DNA of 64,000 nt from Thermoplasmatota archaeon (GTDB lineage Archaea; Thermoplasmatota; JAKEGO01), in NCBI GenBank assembly GCA_028279595.1, contig JANQNK010000020.1:62001-126000 (forward strand). Reading direction: 5' to 3'. The notes beneath the pieces are model-generated. The model was not told the DNA's origin and ran no database searches. It was given only the letters and a program-made list of their open reading frames with translations. Shown here piece by piece: positions 46,946 to 56,385 of the stretch. Each line of letters starts with the position of its first letter. Within the stretch, counting starts at the first letter, position 1. Position numbers and translations under genes: made by a program.

Positions 46946-47818
46946 ATGCGGGTGCTGATGTTGATCACAGTCGCGATGGCCATCGTTGCCCTCTCGTTCG
47001 TACCAGGGACCACCGCCCATGACGATATCGACGTCAGGGTGACCTACGGCGGGGCAGACACGAACAATACGGTCGCCTACAAGGGCGATACATTAGATTT
47101 CTACATCTGGGTGCTCAGCGACTATGAATACAGCCCACTGACCTTCAAAATTCGGACCGAATCGATGACTGGATACAACATGCCTCGGGCACTGAGCAAT
47201 TCGTCGATGACCCTCAATCATTCCGAGGAGGACTACTCCAGGCTTACCATCTATACTCCGCGGGTCACGGACATAGAAGAGTACGTCGTAAGGGTCATCG
47301 TGACTGCTGAAGAGGACGAGAGCATCACGGAATCGGTCCAGATAACCATCGAGGTGATCGACCGTATCGACAGGGGGATCACCGTCGAGATGGGAGACAA
47401 GCGACTCATCCTGAAGCCCGGCAAGGAGGAGTCCATCCTCGTCACCATCGACAACGAATACAATTACGACAGGGAGATCGTGATCACGGCCCATTCATCG
47501 AGCGAAATGGTATATGCCTCCATCTATCCCGAGCACACCCTGAGGGCCGGAAAGTCCCTTGAGCTACTGCTGTTCGTCACCAGCGACGAACCCGAACGAG
47601 CCTTCATCTCGGTCCACATCGTCACTGAGGAGATGCCCGAGTTCCCCGTGTGGAGGCACGTGAACGTGACGGTCGTGGAGGACAAGGCCTCTCTTGCGGC
47701 TGCCGAGACCAGTACCGGCCTTTCCATCAACAGCATCATCATCGGATTCACGATAGGATACCTGATAGCACTGTTCTTCACGGTCTTGATTCTGAAGGAC
47801 AGGATGGGGAGATACTGA
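46946..47818 (+). CDS. Secreted, C-terminally anchored protein, paralog 1
   Basis: 290 residues: signal peptide (about 1-24, MRVLMLITVAMAIV...TTA), two beta-rich Ig/CARDB-like regions (about 25-135 and 145-245, each with paired strands and ITVEMGDKRLILKPG-type repeats), a short linker and a C-terminal membrane helix (about 262-284, IIIGFTIGYLIALFFTV). Several N-glycosylation-type sequons (NNT, NSS, NVT). Outward-facing; function unknown. Followed 79 bases later by a paralog of similar layout. Confidence 0.8.
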   Translation: MRVLMLITVAMAIVALSFVPGTTAHDDIDVRVTYGGADTNNTVAYKGDTLDFYIWVLSDYEYSPLTFKIRTESMTGYNMPRALSNSSMTLNHSEEDYSRLTIYTPRVTDIEEYVVRVIVTAEEDESITESVQITIEVIDRIDRGITVEMGDKRLILKPGKEESILVTIDNEYNYDREIVITAHSSSEMVYASIYPEHTLRAGKSLELLLFVTSDEPERAFISVHIVTEEMPEFPVWRHVNVTVVEDKASLAAAETSTGLSINSIIIGFTIGYLIALFFTVLILKDRMGRY

Positions 47819-47897
47819 CCCCCTCACATGAACGAACCTGTACGGTCTTTACGCAAATCGTTAAATATCGAGAACCCCAAGGAACCCCAGTGGTAAC

Positions 47898-48773
47898 ATG
47901 CGGGTGCTGATGTTCATCACGATCGCGATCGCTCTCATCGCGGTCGCGTCGCTTCAGGGGGCCGAAGCAGCCGAGGAACTCGACGTCAGGATCACACACG
48001 ATTCCGTTCAAACCAATGAGACCGATGTCTTCCAGGGTGACCTTGCACATTTCCACATCTGGATCTTCAACGAGAACGCATCCGGTTTGACCCAGACCTA
48101 CGACATAGACGTTAAGGGTCCGAACGAGGAGGTGACTCGGCATCTCAACCGCACCTCCCTCACCGTCGAGTACAGGGAGGAGGAGTCGGTCAGGATCGGA
48201 TTCGAACCTTCCATGGAGGCGAGTACCGACGAATTCGTTTACATTATCCGCGTCGAATCCACCGAGAACGAGAACGTCACCGACTTCGATCGAATAACCC
48301 TGAACGTGCTGGAGAGACCGGACGAGGGTCTTACCGTGGAGATCGACAGACGAAGGGTCACACTCGAGATAGGCCAGACCGGTTTCATTCACCTGAACAT
48401 CACGAACGATTACGATGGCGACCGAGAGCTCGTCCTCATGGCCGATCCATCCAACAATTCGACCGATGCCTTCATAGAGAGGGACCATACCATCGAAGGC
48501 GATGAGACCCTGCATCTGATCATGTACCTCTATGGCGATGACCTCGGTGATTCCTACGTGGCGATCTACATCATCCCTACAGGGACTCCAGAATTCTCAC
48601 TTTACAAGCACGTCAATGTGAGCGTGGTCGAGGACCATAGCGCAAGAGAGAGAAGGGAGAGCGACTCGCCATCGGGCCCAGCCTTCTACACCGTCGTCGG
48701 TTTCACGATCGGCTGCCTGATAGCCATGTTCGTTACGATAATCCTTCTGAAGGACAGATTCCCGAGGCACTGA
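47898..48773 (+). CDS. Secreted, C-terminally anchored protein, paralog 2
   Basis: 291 residues, same layout as the gene before it: signal peptide starting MRVLMFITIAIALIA, two beta-rich domains and a C-terminal helix (FTIGCLIAMFVTIILLKDR). Identity to paralog 1 is strong in signal peptide and membrane anchor, weaker in the domains, which suggests old duplication with diverging external surfaces. It has even more sequons (NET, NRT, NVT, NNS). Ends 4 bases before the convergent peptide transporter. Confidence 0.8.
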   Translation: MRVLMFITIAIALIAVASLQGAEAAEELDVRITHDSVQTNETDVFQGDLAHFHIWIFNENASGLTQTYDIDVKGPNEEVTRHLNRTSLTVEYREEESVRIGFEPSMEASTDEFVYIIRVESTENENVTDFDRITLNVLERPDEGLTVEIDRRRVTLEIGQTGFIHLNITNDYDGDRELVLMADPSNNSTDAFIERDHTIEGDETLHLIMYLYGDDLGDSYVAIYIIPTGTPEFSLYKHVNVSVVEDHSARERRESDSPSGPAFYTVVGFTIGCLIAMFVTIILLKDRFPRH

Positions 48774-48777
48774 GAAT

Positions 48778-50799
48778 TCAGTCGATCTTCCAGTACTGCA
48801 TGTCCAACTCTAGTTCGTAATTGTTCCCATCGTCGGTCTCGCCGAGGGGTCCGAGGTTAGGGCTCTGTGGTCCGGCCGATACCATTATCACCGTGATGGT
48901 CCACTCGCCCTCCCATGCCTCCTGTCCGGGGAAATCGACCGTTATCGTGATCTCCCCCTCCTGGCCGTTCCCGTTGGTGTCGCTGTCGCTGTACTCCTCG
49001 CCATTCGGTGGTGCGACGACAAGCCGGAAAGTGTCTCCTTCATTCTGTTGGGGAGGGGGACCATTCGGTTCATCGGTCCACGTGAGGGTGACATTGGCAC
49101 CTGTGGCCGCCCCGCCGCTGTCGACGTCGTACTCGTCCTCCTCACCCTCGTCAAGGTAGCCGTCCTCGTCCCACGTGTACTCCCAGAGCTCGTCCGTGAT
49201 CTTCCTGTGCTTCCCCTTGTCGTCGTCATCCGTCTCGAAGTAGGTGTTGGTGCCAGCGGACCAGGCGCTCATGAGCAGAACGGGTATCATCAGGACCGAG
49301 ATCACGACGATGTGGTTGGGCGTGAAAGAGAAAGGCATCCACTTCTTCTTCGGTGGAGGTGTTTCGGGGGCGGGCTCGTGTACGTGAGGTACCGTTATCA
49401 GGGTTCCGCAGGCGGGACACGTATCGGAATCCTCTGCTAGGGCCGCTCCGCAGGCGGTGCAGTCCTCCATTGCTCCGACCTCGGCCGCGGCCAGCTCTCC
49501 ATCCACGGGTTCCGGCTCGACGATGGCCTCGACCTCCATTGCATCGTGCCTGCCGTACTTCTTGTCATACCAGATGAGCCCCACTATGGTCATGAAACCC
49601 GCGCAGGTCACTATGGCCCAGAAGAGCTTGGGCCTCTCCCAGCCCTCGGCGACGCTTCCGAAGAGATGACCGCCGACGTATGACCCTGCGACGTATCCAA
49701 TGCCCGAGGGGATGAAAGCGTAACCCATGTAGACCGCGACCTTGTCCTTCGGTGCGATCTTCGAGACATACGCGATGAAGTTGGGATGCGTGATGAACTC
49801 GCCGAGGGAGAAGATAACGATGCCAGCCAAGAACAATGCGGGTATCGTGGTGGCTCCCAGGAGCATCAGCCCTATGCAGAATATGGTGATCCCCGTGATC
49901 ATGAGGTTGAGGGAATCCTTGCCCTTGACCTTCTGCGAAAGGTACGGGCCCGCAACGACGATCGTGAGGGGATTGAACCCGGCGAGGAGGAAGACGGAGA
50001 ACCATTCCGGCATCTTGAGGAAATGGACCATGTACAGGGGGAGGTAGGAATGGTTCATAGCGAACATGAACCAGAAGCCCGCGTAGATTAGAAGGAGCGC
50101 CGTGAACTTGACGTCGGACAGGACGGTGACCATGGTGGACATGGCCTCGCCGATCTTCTTCTCTGGATTCGGCGGAGCGGGGTCCTCGAGGATTGTGAAG
50201 GTTATCGCAAGGTTGAGGCCCACCAGGATGGTGGATGCGAAGAAGACGTACTCCGCATTTGCCTCCAGGTCGATGATGTTGGAGCCCATGATGGCTGCGA
50301 ATGTCCAGGGTACAACCAGTGCTCCCAGGTTGATCATCCAGTAGTAGATCGCGTAGGCCTGGTTCCGCTGGTCCTCCCGCGTCATCCTCGCGATGCTCGC
50401 GGATATTATCGGCTTGAAAGCTCCCGCGCCGATCCCGAGGAACAGTATACTGAATATTATGAGTTCAAAACTGTCGAACAAGCCAAGGGAGGTGTACCCC
50501 ACCGCCATGGCCATGAAGGCTCCGATCAGTGTCCTCCGGTACCCTACCTTCTCGGCAAGCGCCGCTCCGATTAGAGGGACGAAGTACAGGAGGGTGAGGA
50601 GTATCGCCAGGAAGAGGCCCGTGTCAGCCGCCGAGTAGTCCAGGTTGTCGTGCAGATGGACCGCCAGGATCGCCATCGTCCCGTAGTAGGCACCCCTCTC
50701 GAGGAGCTCAAGAGCGTTGATGACCCAGAAGTTCCTGGGGAACTGCTTGAACAGGCTCACTTCTTCCGTCTGTTCCTCTCCTTCCATCGATTGCCTCAC
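48778..50799 (-). CDS. POT/PTR peptide transporter with zinc ribbon and external C-terminal domain
   Basis: A 673-residue protein. Residues 15-415 form a proton-coupled oligopeptide transporter of the major facilitator type (ERGAYYG near 34-40, about twelve helices). Residues 447-464 hold a zinc ribbon (CTAC...CPAC) in a Pro/Glu linker. A further helix (about 496-514) exports a beta-rich domain (515-673) with an acidic stretch. Standard POT proteins stop after the transporter. The GTG at 50799 or ATG 50787 may start it; minus-strand CTTTTATC near 50830 is the likely TATA. Would import di/tripeptides for the peptidases nearby. Confidence 0.87.
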   Translation of the reverse strand: MRQSMEGEEQTEEVSLFKQFPRNFWVINALELLERGAYYGTMAILAVHLHDNLDYSAADTGLFLAILLTLLYFVPLIGAALAEKVGYRRTLIGAFMAMAVGYTSLGLFDSFELIIFSILFLGIGAGAFKPIISASIARMTREDQRNQAYAIYYWMINLGALVVPWTFAAIMGSNIIDLEANAEYVFFASTILVGLNLAITFTILEDPAPPNPEKKIGEAMSTMVTVLSDVKFTALLLIYAGFWFMFAMNHSYLPLYMVHFLKMPEWFSVFLLAGFNPLTIVVAGPYLSQKVKGKDSLNLMITGITIFCIGLMLLGATTIPALFLAGIVIFSLGEFITHPNFIAYVSKIAPKDKVAVYMGYAFIPSGIGYVAGSYVGGHLFGSVAEGWERPKLFWAIVTCAGFMTIVGLIWYDKKYGRHDAMEVEAIVEPEPVDGELAAAEVGAMEDCTACGAALAEDSDTCPACGTLITVPHVHEPAPETPPPKKKWMPFSFTPNHIVVISVLMIPVLLMSAWSAGTNTYFETDDDDKGKHRKITDELWEYTWDEDGYLDEGEEDEYDVDSGGAATGANVTLTWTDEPNGPPPQQNEGDTFRLVVAPPNGEEYSDSDTNGNGQEGEITITVDFPGQEAWEGEWTITVIMVSAGPQSPNLGPLGETDDGNNYELELDMQYWKID

Positions 50800-50884
50800 T
50801 CAGAGTTTCATCTGGATGTTGGCTTTCAGATAAAAGGGTTGCTACGGTTCGACATGGATGGACCCGGCATCGCCCGACCCGATG

Positions 50885-50906
50885 CCTTCCCGCCCGCCCA
50901 TTGTCA
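50885..50906 (-). repeat. 22-base exact repeat, copy 2 (downstream of M32 peptidase)
   Basis: Identical over 22 bases to 35549-35570. Here it begins 35 bases after the stop of the M32 carboxypeptidase gene, again on the transcribed strand's 3' side and outside any coding region. Confidence 0.7.
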
Positions 50907-50940
50907 GATATGGTGGTGGGAAGTGGCCGACTGTAGTTGC

Positions 50941-52443
50941 TCAGAAACCGTAGAGCGGTCCGAACTTGCCGTTGAGGTACGAGATGAAGTGGTCCTCGTC
51001 AAGCGGGTTCCCGGTGATCTCCCTGCAGAGCCCCTCGGCGCGGTGCAGCTTGCCCTTCTCGTGGATGTTCCTCCTCGTCCAGTCCAGGAATCCGGAGAAA
51101 TCGCCATTCTCGAACGAGGTGTACATGTCCGGCATGTCCTTGAGGGCCATCTCGAAGAACTGAGCGGCGTACAGGTTGCCGAGCGTGTAGGTCGGGAAGT
51201 AACCGAACGCGCCCATGGACCAGTGGATGTCCTGCAGGACACCCTGCGAGTCGTCAGGCACATCGAGTCCCAGGAACTTGTCGACCCGTTCGTTCCACGC
51301 CTGCGGTGCGTCGTTGGCGTCGATCTCACCCGAGAACAGGGCCATCTCGATCTCGAACCTGAGCAGGATGTGCAGGTTGTACGTGACCTCGTCGGCCTCC
51401 ACCCTGATGAGCGAGGGCGCTACGTCGTTTATCGCGGCGTAGAAGTCCTCGACGGTGCGGCCTTCGAACTGTTTCGGGAACGCTTCGACCAGCTTCGGAT
51501 AGAAGAACTTCCAGAACGGAAGGCTTCGACCTATCATGTTCTCCCATGAACGCGATTGAGACTCGTGGATCCCCAGGGAGATCGCGACCCCCATGGGAGT
51601 GCCGTAATGGTCATCCAGGTGTCCCTGCTGGTAGAGACCATGTCCCGCCTCGTGGATCGTCGCGAATATCGCTGGCCTGAGGTCGTCGGGGTTGTACCTC
51701 GTCGTCAGCCTGGTATCATGGAGCGTGCCTGACGTGAACGGATGGGTCGTGGCGTCGAGTCGGCCGCGCTCCATGTCGAAGCCGATCAGCGGAAGGAGCA
51801 TCTCGTTGAAGCGCTCCTGGTCGCTGATCCGGTACCCTGCGGTCACGATGGACGTATCGGGGCGTATCCCCGTGTCGACGATCCTCTCGACGATGGGTAC
51901 GAGCTTGTCCCTGAAACGCGCGAAGAGTGTCTCGACCTGCGAGCTCTTCATCCCGGGCTCGAAGGCGTCCATGAGAGCGTCGTACATCCTGTCCTCGTAG
52001 CCGATGAACTCGGCTTCCTGCTTCTTCAGGTCGAGGAGCTTCTCGACGTGGGGCTTGAATATGCTCCAGTCCTTCTTCTCCCTGGCCTTGGCCCAGTCCT
52101 GGGTCGCTCCGGTCTTGGTCTTCGCCAGCTCCTTGACGAGCTCGGGCGGGACCGCGACCGCTCTGTGGTACTCCCACGCGGTCTCCCTGACGTTGGTCTG
52201 TTCCTCCGGTGTCAGGTCCTCGTAGACGCTCTCCCTCTGGAGGTCGTCCAGATACTTCCCCATCTTCTCCGATGTCATCCTCGAATGGATGGTCGTCGAA
52301 AGCGTAGCCATCTCGAGTGACCTGTCCAGACCGCCCTTTGGAGGCATGTAGGTCTGCTGGTCCCACCATAGGATGCGCTCTATCCCCTTGAGGTTGTAGA
52401 TGTCCTTTATCTCAGCGATGAATTCGTCATACGTGTCCGTCAA
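50941..52443 (-). CDS. M32 (Taq-type) metallocarboxypeptidase
   Basis: A 500-residue cytoplasmic carboxypeptidase. HEAGHGLYQQG gives the HExxH zinc motif, and downstream HESQSRSWEN supplies the third ligand region; DVRLTTRY- and GGCFGYFPTYTLGN-type motifs of the family appear as DTRLTTRYNPDD and MGAFGYFPTYTLGNL. Length is normal. Transcribed with the 22-base repeat in its 3' region. Confidence 0.94.
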   Translation of the reverse strand: MTDTYDEFIAEIKDIYNLKGIERILWWDQQTYMPPKGGLDRSLEMATLSTTIHSRMTSEKMGKYLDDLQRESVYEDLTPEEQTNVRETAWEYHRAVAVPPELVKELAKTKTGATQDWAKAREKKDWSIFKPHVEKLLDLKKQEAEFIGYEDRMYDALMDAFEPGMKSSQVETLFARFRDKLVPIVERIVDTGIRPDTSIVTAGYRISDQERFNEMLLPLIGFDMERGRLDATTHPFTSGTLHDTRLTTRYNPDDLRPAIFATIHEAGHGLYQQGHLDDHYGTPMGVAISLGIHESQSRSWENMIGRSLPFWKFFYPKLVEAFPKQFEGRTVEDFYAAINDVAPSLIRVEADEVTYNLHILLRFEIEMALFSGEIDANDAPQAWNERVDKFLGLDVPDDSQGVLQDIHWSMGAFGYFPTYTLGNLYAAQFFEMALKDMPDMYTSFENGDFSGFLDWTRRNIHEKGKLHRAEGLCREITGNPLDEDHFISYLNGKFGPLYGF

Positions 52444-52523
52444 TCGAATACCCCCTTTGCGGCCCTGATGCGCATGACCGCTACCCCATTAATAACCTTG
52501 CGATGACATGTGAATCCCTAGGT

Positions 52524-52865
52524 TCATTCGCCCTTCTCGGCGACCAGGTGATCGATGAGGTTGGTCAGCGACCAAACGAGGTTGTCCGCAGTCGGCATGC
52601 AGAACATCGGCCTGTCCATGCCCTCCGGGAACGCCATCATCGAATCATAGATCGAATCGTCGTCGAACTCGATGAACATGAGCATCTTGTGCTCCTCGTC
52701 CTTGAAGAGCTCCTTCGGTCCCGCCTCGATTATGTCCTTCACGAGTTCGGATCCCCGCCCCGTCGCCGATATGAATCCGATGTCCGTCTTCAGGGCTTCA
52801 CGAAGGGCCCTGACGATGAGCGCGACGTCCTCCATCGCGTAACCGTGCACCATGATGGTCTTCAT
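52524..52865 (-). CDS. DUF3783-like small protein
   Basis: 113 residues: a short alpha/beta protein (MKTIMVHGYAMEDVALIVRAL) ending with PMFCMPTADNLVWSLTNLIDHL, which resembles the end of DUF3783 proteins (RPIF...T..N..W.L). ATG 52865 is preferred to an in-frame ATG four codons earlier by match to that family. Function unknown. Divergent from the FAH gene. Confidence 0.7.
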   Translation of the reverse strand: MKTIMVHGYAMEDVALIVRALREALKTDIGFISATGRGSELVKDIIEAGPKELFKDEEHKMLMFIEFDDDSIYDSMMAFPEGMDRPMFCMPTADNLVWSLTNLIDHLVAEKGE

Positions 52866-52960
52866 CCGATCTCCCACGCCGATGTATGGCCTTCAAGGTT
52901 AATCCGTGTTTCGCCGGTGATACGGATATGGTTATTAATCGACAAGGCATGACGGCTACC

Positions 52961-53620
52961 ATGGAACTCGAGGTCATCGGCTCATGCGAGACCATCAGGG
53001 CGAATAACGTAATCTGCCTCGCACGGACCTACAGGAAGCACGCCGAGGAGCTCGGCAACCCCGTTCCCGAGAAGCCGGTCGTCTTCCTCAAACCGAACTC
53101 ATCTCTCATGACGGACGGGATGGAGATCGGTATCCCGCCCGGTTCAGGCGAGGTCCACCACGAGGTCGAACTCGCGGTCGTCATCAAGAAGGGAGGCCGT
53201 CGCATCCCCGTCGAGAGGGCCCTGGAATACGTGATGGGCTACGCCGTGATACTCGACATCACTGCCCGCGACATCCAGTCCGAATTGAAATCGAAGGGCT
53301 TGCCTTGGACCTACGCAAAGGGATGGGACACCTTCGGACCGATATCGAAGGTAATGCCCATGGAACGGATACCCGATCCCAACGACCTGAACATCAAATT
53401 GACCGTGAACGGCGAGGTCAGACAGGACTCCAACACGTCGTTCATGATGTATTCCATTCCCGAGATCATCTCGTTCATTTCAGGGTTCATGACGCTGCAG
53501 CGCGGTGACGTCATTGCAACCGGTACACCCGAGGGAGTGGGTCCGCTCGTCGCGGGTGACAGGACCTTCGCTGAGATCGAGGGCGTGGGAACGCTCGAGA
53601 ACTCGGTCGTTCAGGGATGA
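52961..53620 (+). CDS. Fumarylacetoacetate hydrolase-family protein
   Basis: 219 residues, single FAH domain. The metal Glu residues lie in EVHHEVELAVVI, with KPVVFLKPNSSL, GYAVILDITARDIQ, KGWDTFGPI and GDVIATGTPEGVGP all typical. Family members cleave C-C bonds or decarboxylate acylpyruvates. GGTTATTAATC is centred about 26 nt before ATG 52961, implying a leaderless start there rather than at the earlier in-frame ATGs. Confidence 0.9.
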   Translation: MELEVIGSCETIRANNVICLARTYRKHAEELGNPVPEKPVVFLKPNSSLMTDGMEIGIPPGSGEVHHEVELAVVIKKGGRRIPVERALEYVMGYAVILDITARDIQSELKSKGLPWTYAKGWDTFGPISKVMPMERIPDPNDLNIKLTVNGEVRQDSNTSFMMYSIPEIISFISGFMTLQRGDVIATGTPEGVGPLVAGDRTFAEIEGVGTLENSVVQG

Positions 53621-53637
53621 TATCGGTAACGTCGAAC

Positions 53638-54309
53638 TCAGAACAGCTTCTCTGCCACAGGCTTGATCAGGTCCTCGTCGTCGTTCCTCAGGTCGTTGAC
53701 GAGTTTGGTAACGTCCGTTGACTCCATGTCGCCTGCTCGGAATGGACTAAGGAGCGACTGGAGGTCATTGACGTTCGTATCCGGGTCCAGCCATGCAGAA
53801 CGGTCCTTCCTTGGAATGATGGCGGGCATCCGATCGTGGACCCCCTTTACCATGTCGTTGGGGCTGGTGGTGATTATCGTACAGGTCTTGAGCTCCCCCC
53901 CGCTCGGAGGGTTCCAGGTCTCCCACAGTCCAGCAAGGCCGAACGGCTTGCCGTCCGACATCGAGAAGAACACGGGATTACGGGTACCGGACTTCCGCCA
54001 TTCGTAGAATCCATCGGCGGGGATAAGGCATCGCCTATTTGCGAAGGCATCGCGGAACGACGGTTTCTCAGCAAGGGTCTCGGCCCTGGCATTGATCATC
54101 CTGCTGCCGAGCTTCTCGTCCTTGGCCCAGTGGGGTACGAGTCCCCAGCGGAACGTCTCTATGGCCCTCTTGCCGTCCGACAGTACCACCGCTGCGACGT
54201 CCTGCATGGGAGCGACGTTGTACCTGGGCTCCAGTTCGTCGAGCTCGATGACCTCGAACTCCTCGCCTATCACCCATTTGGTGCTGAACAGAGCGAAACG
54301 GCCGCACAT
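53638..54309 (-). CDS. SRAP domain protein (HMCES/YedK family)
   Basis: 223-residue autoproteolytic-type protein that crosslinks to abasic sites in single-stranded DNA. The catalytic Cys2 is in MCGRFALF; other signatures are RYNVAPMQDVAAV, WGLVPHWAKDEKLGSRMINARAET split along the chain, CLIPADGFYEW, GLWETW and MPAIIP. Ends 17 bases after the convergent FAH gene. Confidence 0.95.
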   Translation of the reverse strand: MCGRFALFSTKWVIGEEFEVIELDELEPRYNVAPMQDVAAVVLSDGKRAIETFRWGLVPHWAKDEKLGSRMINARAETLAEKPSFRDAFANRRCLIPADGFYEWRKSGTRNPVFFSMSDGKPFGLAGLWETWNPPSGGELKTCTIITTSPNDMVKGVHDRMPAIIPRKDRSAWLDPDTNVNDLQSLLSPFRAGDMESTDVTKLVNDLRNDDEDLIKPVAEKLF

Positions 54310-54312
54310 GGT

Positions 54313-54582
54313 CTATCCGAACCTGTAGTGCTTCCGTATCGGCTTCTCGACCTTCCACGTGCAACCGAGCCCCTCGGGCATAGTCACGAGGGACCCAGGT
54401 CCGAACCGGACCGGCTCTCCCTCGTTCGGTTCGACCTCGACCTCGCCTTCCAATACGTAGAAGGTCTCCTTGCTGTCGTAGAACCAGTCGAAGACGGACA
54501 CCTCCTTCTCCCATATCGGCCAGGAGAAGACGCCCATCTCGTCCAGCTGCTCCTTCTCGACTTTTTCAACCTTGATCTCCAT
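54313..54582 (-). CDS. Small cupin-domain protein (cupin_3 type)
   Basis: 89 residues, one cupin barrel: FDWFYDSKETFYVLEGEVEVEP and PVRFGPGSLVTMPEGLGCTW with the conserved Gly and Glu positions; the family's metal His set is incomplete, as usual for this subgroup. Four bases upstream of the SRAP gene, in the same operon. Confidence 0.85.
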   Translation of the reverse strand: MEIKVEKVEKEQLDEMGVFSWPIWEKEVSVFDWFYDSKETFYVLEGEVEVEPNEGEPVRFGPGSLVTMPEGLGCTWKVEKPIRKHYRFG

Positions 54583-54593
54583 ATACTGTCACC

Positions 54594-55358
54594 TCATCCG
54601 AACATCCCCGTCGGCGGCGCCCTCTCGTCGGGCTTCTGCACCTGCTTGACATGCTCCATGGCCTGCTGGATCTGCTTGTCTATCTCCTCCGCCTGCTCGA
54701 GCAGCGGGGTCGTATCGACCTTGATCTCGGGAAGCATCTCGTCCAGGACCTCGAGGATCGCTGCTGCGCTCCTGCTGTCAGGGAACTCGGCCCGCGCCTC
54801 GGCCAGGAGGCAGCCCACGTCGAGCTCCTCGGAGAACGACTTGTAGAGGAGGACGCCGGAAACCCCACCCACGGCTCCGTTCGACATCGCTTCGACGTGC
54901 AGATCAGATAGCATGTTCCGGGCGTTGTCCGTGTTGCCTACATAGTAGACGCTCAACTCGTCATCGTCGAGGCTGGTCTGCAGACCTTCGACCGCGGTCA
55001 GGAATTTGCATCCCCTGTCCCTGCACCAGTCCAGTATCGTATCTGCAAGCGGTCCGATCATATCGGGGGCGATCGGGAATTCCGTGGCGATAACAACCAG
55101 CTGGTCGCAATCCCCCTTCGGCCCGCACACCCTGTCGCCGGCATATATACGGATCGGAGGCGCCGGTCTACCGTCGTGGACCACCGAAGCCGGGAACAGC
55201 TCGTCCGACGCGATCCCGCCGATCATGTCCAGCTCGAGCTTCTTCACCAGGAAGTTGGCCACAATGGACGAGACCATGCCTACCGTTGGAAAACCGATGA
55301 CCACCATTGCGTTGTCTATGTCCATCTTCTTGTACTCGTAAACCGTGATGTCAACCAT
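54594..55358 (-). CDS. PAC2 family protein (proteasome assembly chaperone-like)
   Basis: 254 residues. GFPTVGMVSSIVANFLVKKL and GGIASDELFPASVVHDGRPAPPIRI are typical of archaeal PAC2 (COG2047/1938-type) proteins, with a helical coiled C-terminal part. Related eukaryotic proteins help assemble the proteasome; the archaeal role is inferred. First gene of the minus-strand group PAC2-cupin-SRAP. Confidence 0.88.
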   Translation of the reverse strand: MVDITVYEYKKMDIDNAMVVIGFPTVGMVSSIVANFLVKKLELDMIGGIASDELFPASVVHDGRPAPPIRIYAGDRVCGPKGDCDQLVVIATEFPIAPDMIGPLADTILDWCRDRGCKFLTAVEGLQTSLDDDELSVYYVGNTDNARNMLSDLHVEAMSNGAVGGVSGVLLYKSFSEELDVGCLLAEARAEFPDSRSAAAILEVLDEMLPEIKVDTTPLLEQAEEIDKQIQQAMEHVKQVQKPDERAPPTGMFG

Positions 55359-55408
55359 TCGAACCCCAACGTGGGATGGTTACGGATTTAGTTAAGGATT
55401 TTGGAACC

Positions 55409-56206
55409 TCAATCCTTTCTACGGCAGACCATGACCTGCTTTCTGGATCCCGGTGTGAACTCCGACTCATCGAAATAACCGTACCTCTCGACGACCTCGA
55501 ATCCATTGTGCTCGAGCAATAGCAGAAGCTCCTCCGGGTAGAACACCCTGACGCCGAACTCGACGGTCTTCCACTCCTCGCCGTCGATGACCCACCGCCA
55601 CACGATCCGGTTGACCTGTGCAGCGTCGTCATATTTCAAGGTCTCTTCGATCTTCACATGTCCACGACCGTCAGGGTCCTCGTACTCAGCCTGGATCGTG
55701 ACATCATCAGGGTCCCTGGTCATGAAATCCAGGTTCGGATTGAAGACGTCCATCACGAAGGTGCCGTCATCTGCCAGATGCTGCTTGACCGTCTCGAAAA
55801 CTGCTTCGATGTCCTTCATGTCGTGGAAGTGTGCTAATGACGTGAACGGGATGGTCACTAGCTTGAACCTACGGCCGAGCCTGATATCTCGTACGTCACC
55901 CTCTATCCACTCGATGTCGACCCCAGCCTCCCCGGCCTTCTCCTTACCATATGCCATCATTTCGGGTGAGAGGTCGACACAGGTGATGTCGTGCCCATGC
56001 TGCGCGATTGGTATAGCCAGCCTTCCGGTGCCTCCAAAGAGCTCAAGGACCGGTCCGCCGTACCTCTCGGCCATCTCGACATAGAACGGGATGTCGTCAA
56101 CGTAGTGCGAATACTTGGCATCGTAATGCCTTCCGTCCTCGTAAAGTCTGTCTGATTCAGTGTAGACCATGTCAGGTCCCTCCACGTAACCGCTTCCAAG
56201 GGACAT
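55409..56206 (-). CDS. Class I SAM-dependent methyltransferase
   Basis: 265 residues. Motif I is VLELFGGTGRLAIPIA, motif II acidic end VDLSPEMM, and motif post-II IEGDVRDIRLGRRF. The rest matches the general methyltransferase_25/Ubie-like class; substrate unknown. The first in-frame ATG is used. The hairpin pair at 56323-56427 lies upstream, between this gene and the next methyltransferase. Confidence 0.87.
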   Translation of the reverse strand: MSLGSGYVEGPDMVYTESDRLYEDGRHYDAKYSHYVDDIPFYVEMAERYGGPVLELFGGTGRLAIPIAQHGHDITCVDLSPEMMAYGKEKAGEAGVDIEWIEGDVRDIRLGRRFKLVTIPFTSLAHFHDMKDIEAVFETVKQHLADDGTFVMDVFNPNLDFMTRDPDDVTIQAEYEDPDGRGHVKIEETLKYDDAAQVNRIVWRWVIDGEEWKTVEFGVRVFYPEELLLLLEHNGFEVVERYGYFDESEFTPGSRKQVMVCRRKD

Positions 56207-56322
56207 CTTCTAGAAAAGACTTGTGGGGATAACGCTCGAATCACGTCGCATCATCATGAGTAGGGCGTTATCCAGGTACCGCTCTTGAATTGTGCTTGAA
56301 GAGAGATCGTATTGTAGGACAG

Positions 56323-56365
56323 TATCGCTCGACGACGGTTCGATCTGTCGTCATCGCGTCTCGTT
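56323..56365 (+). repeat. Dispersed hairpin element, copy D (degenerate)
   Basis: TATCGCTCGACGAC pairs with GTCGTCATCGCGTC around a loop; the CTC internal segment and CGCGTCTC tail match the other copies but the outer left arm has decayed (TATCG instead of GACGCG). It is 20 bases left of copy C, so two units sit in tandem. Confidence 0.5.
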
Positions 56366-56385
56366 AGTGATGTAACTGTGTCACT

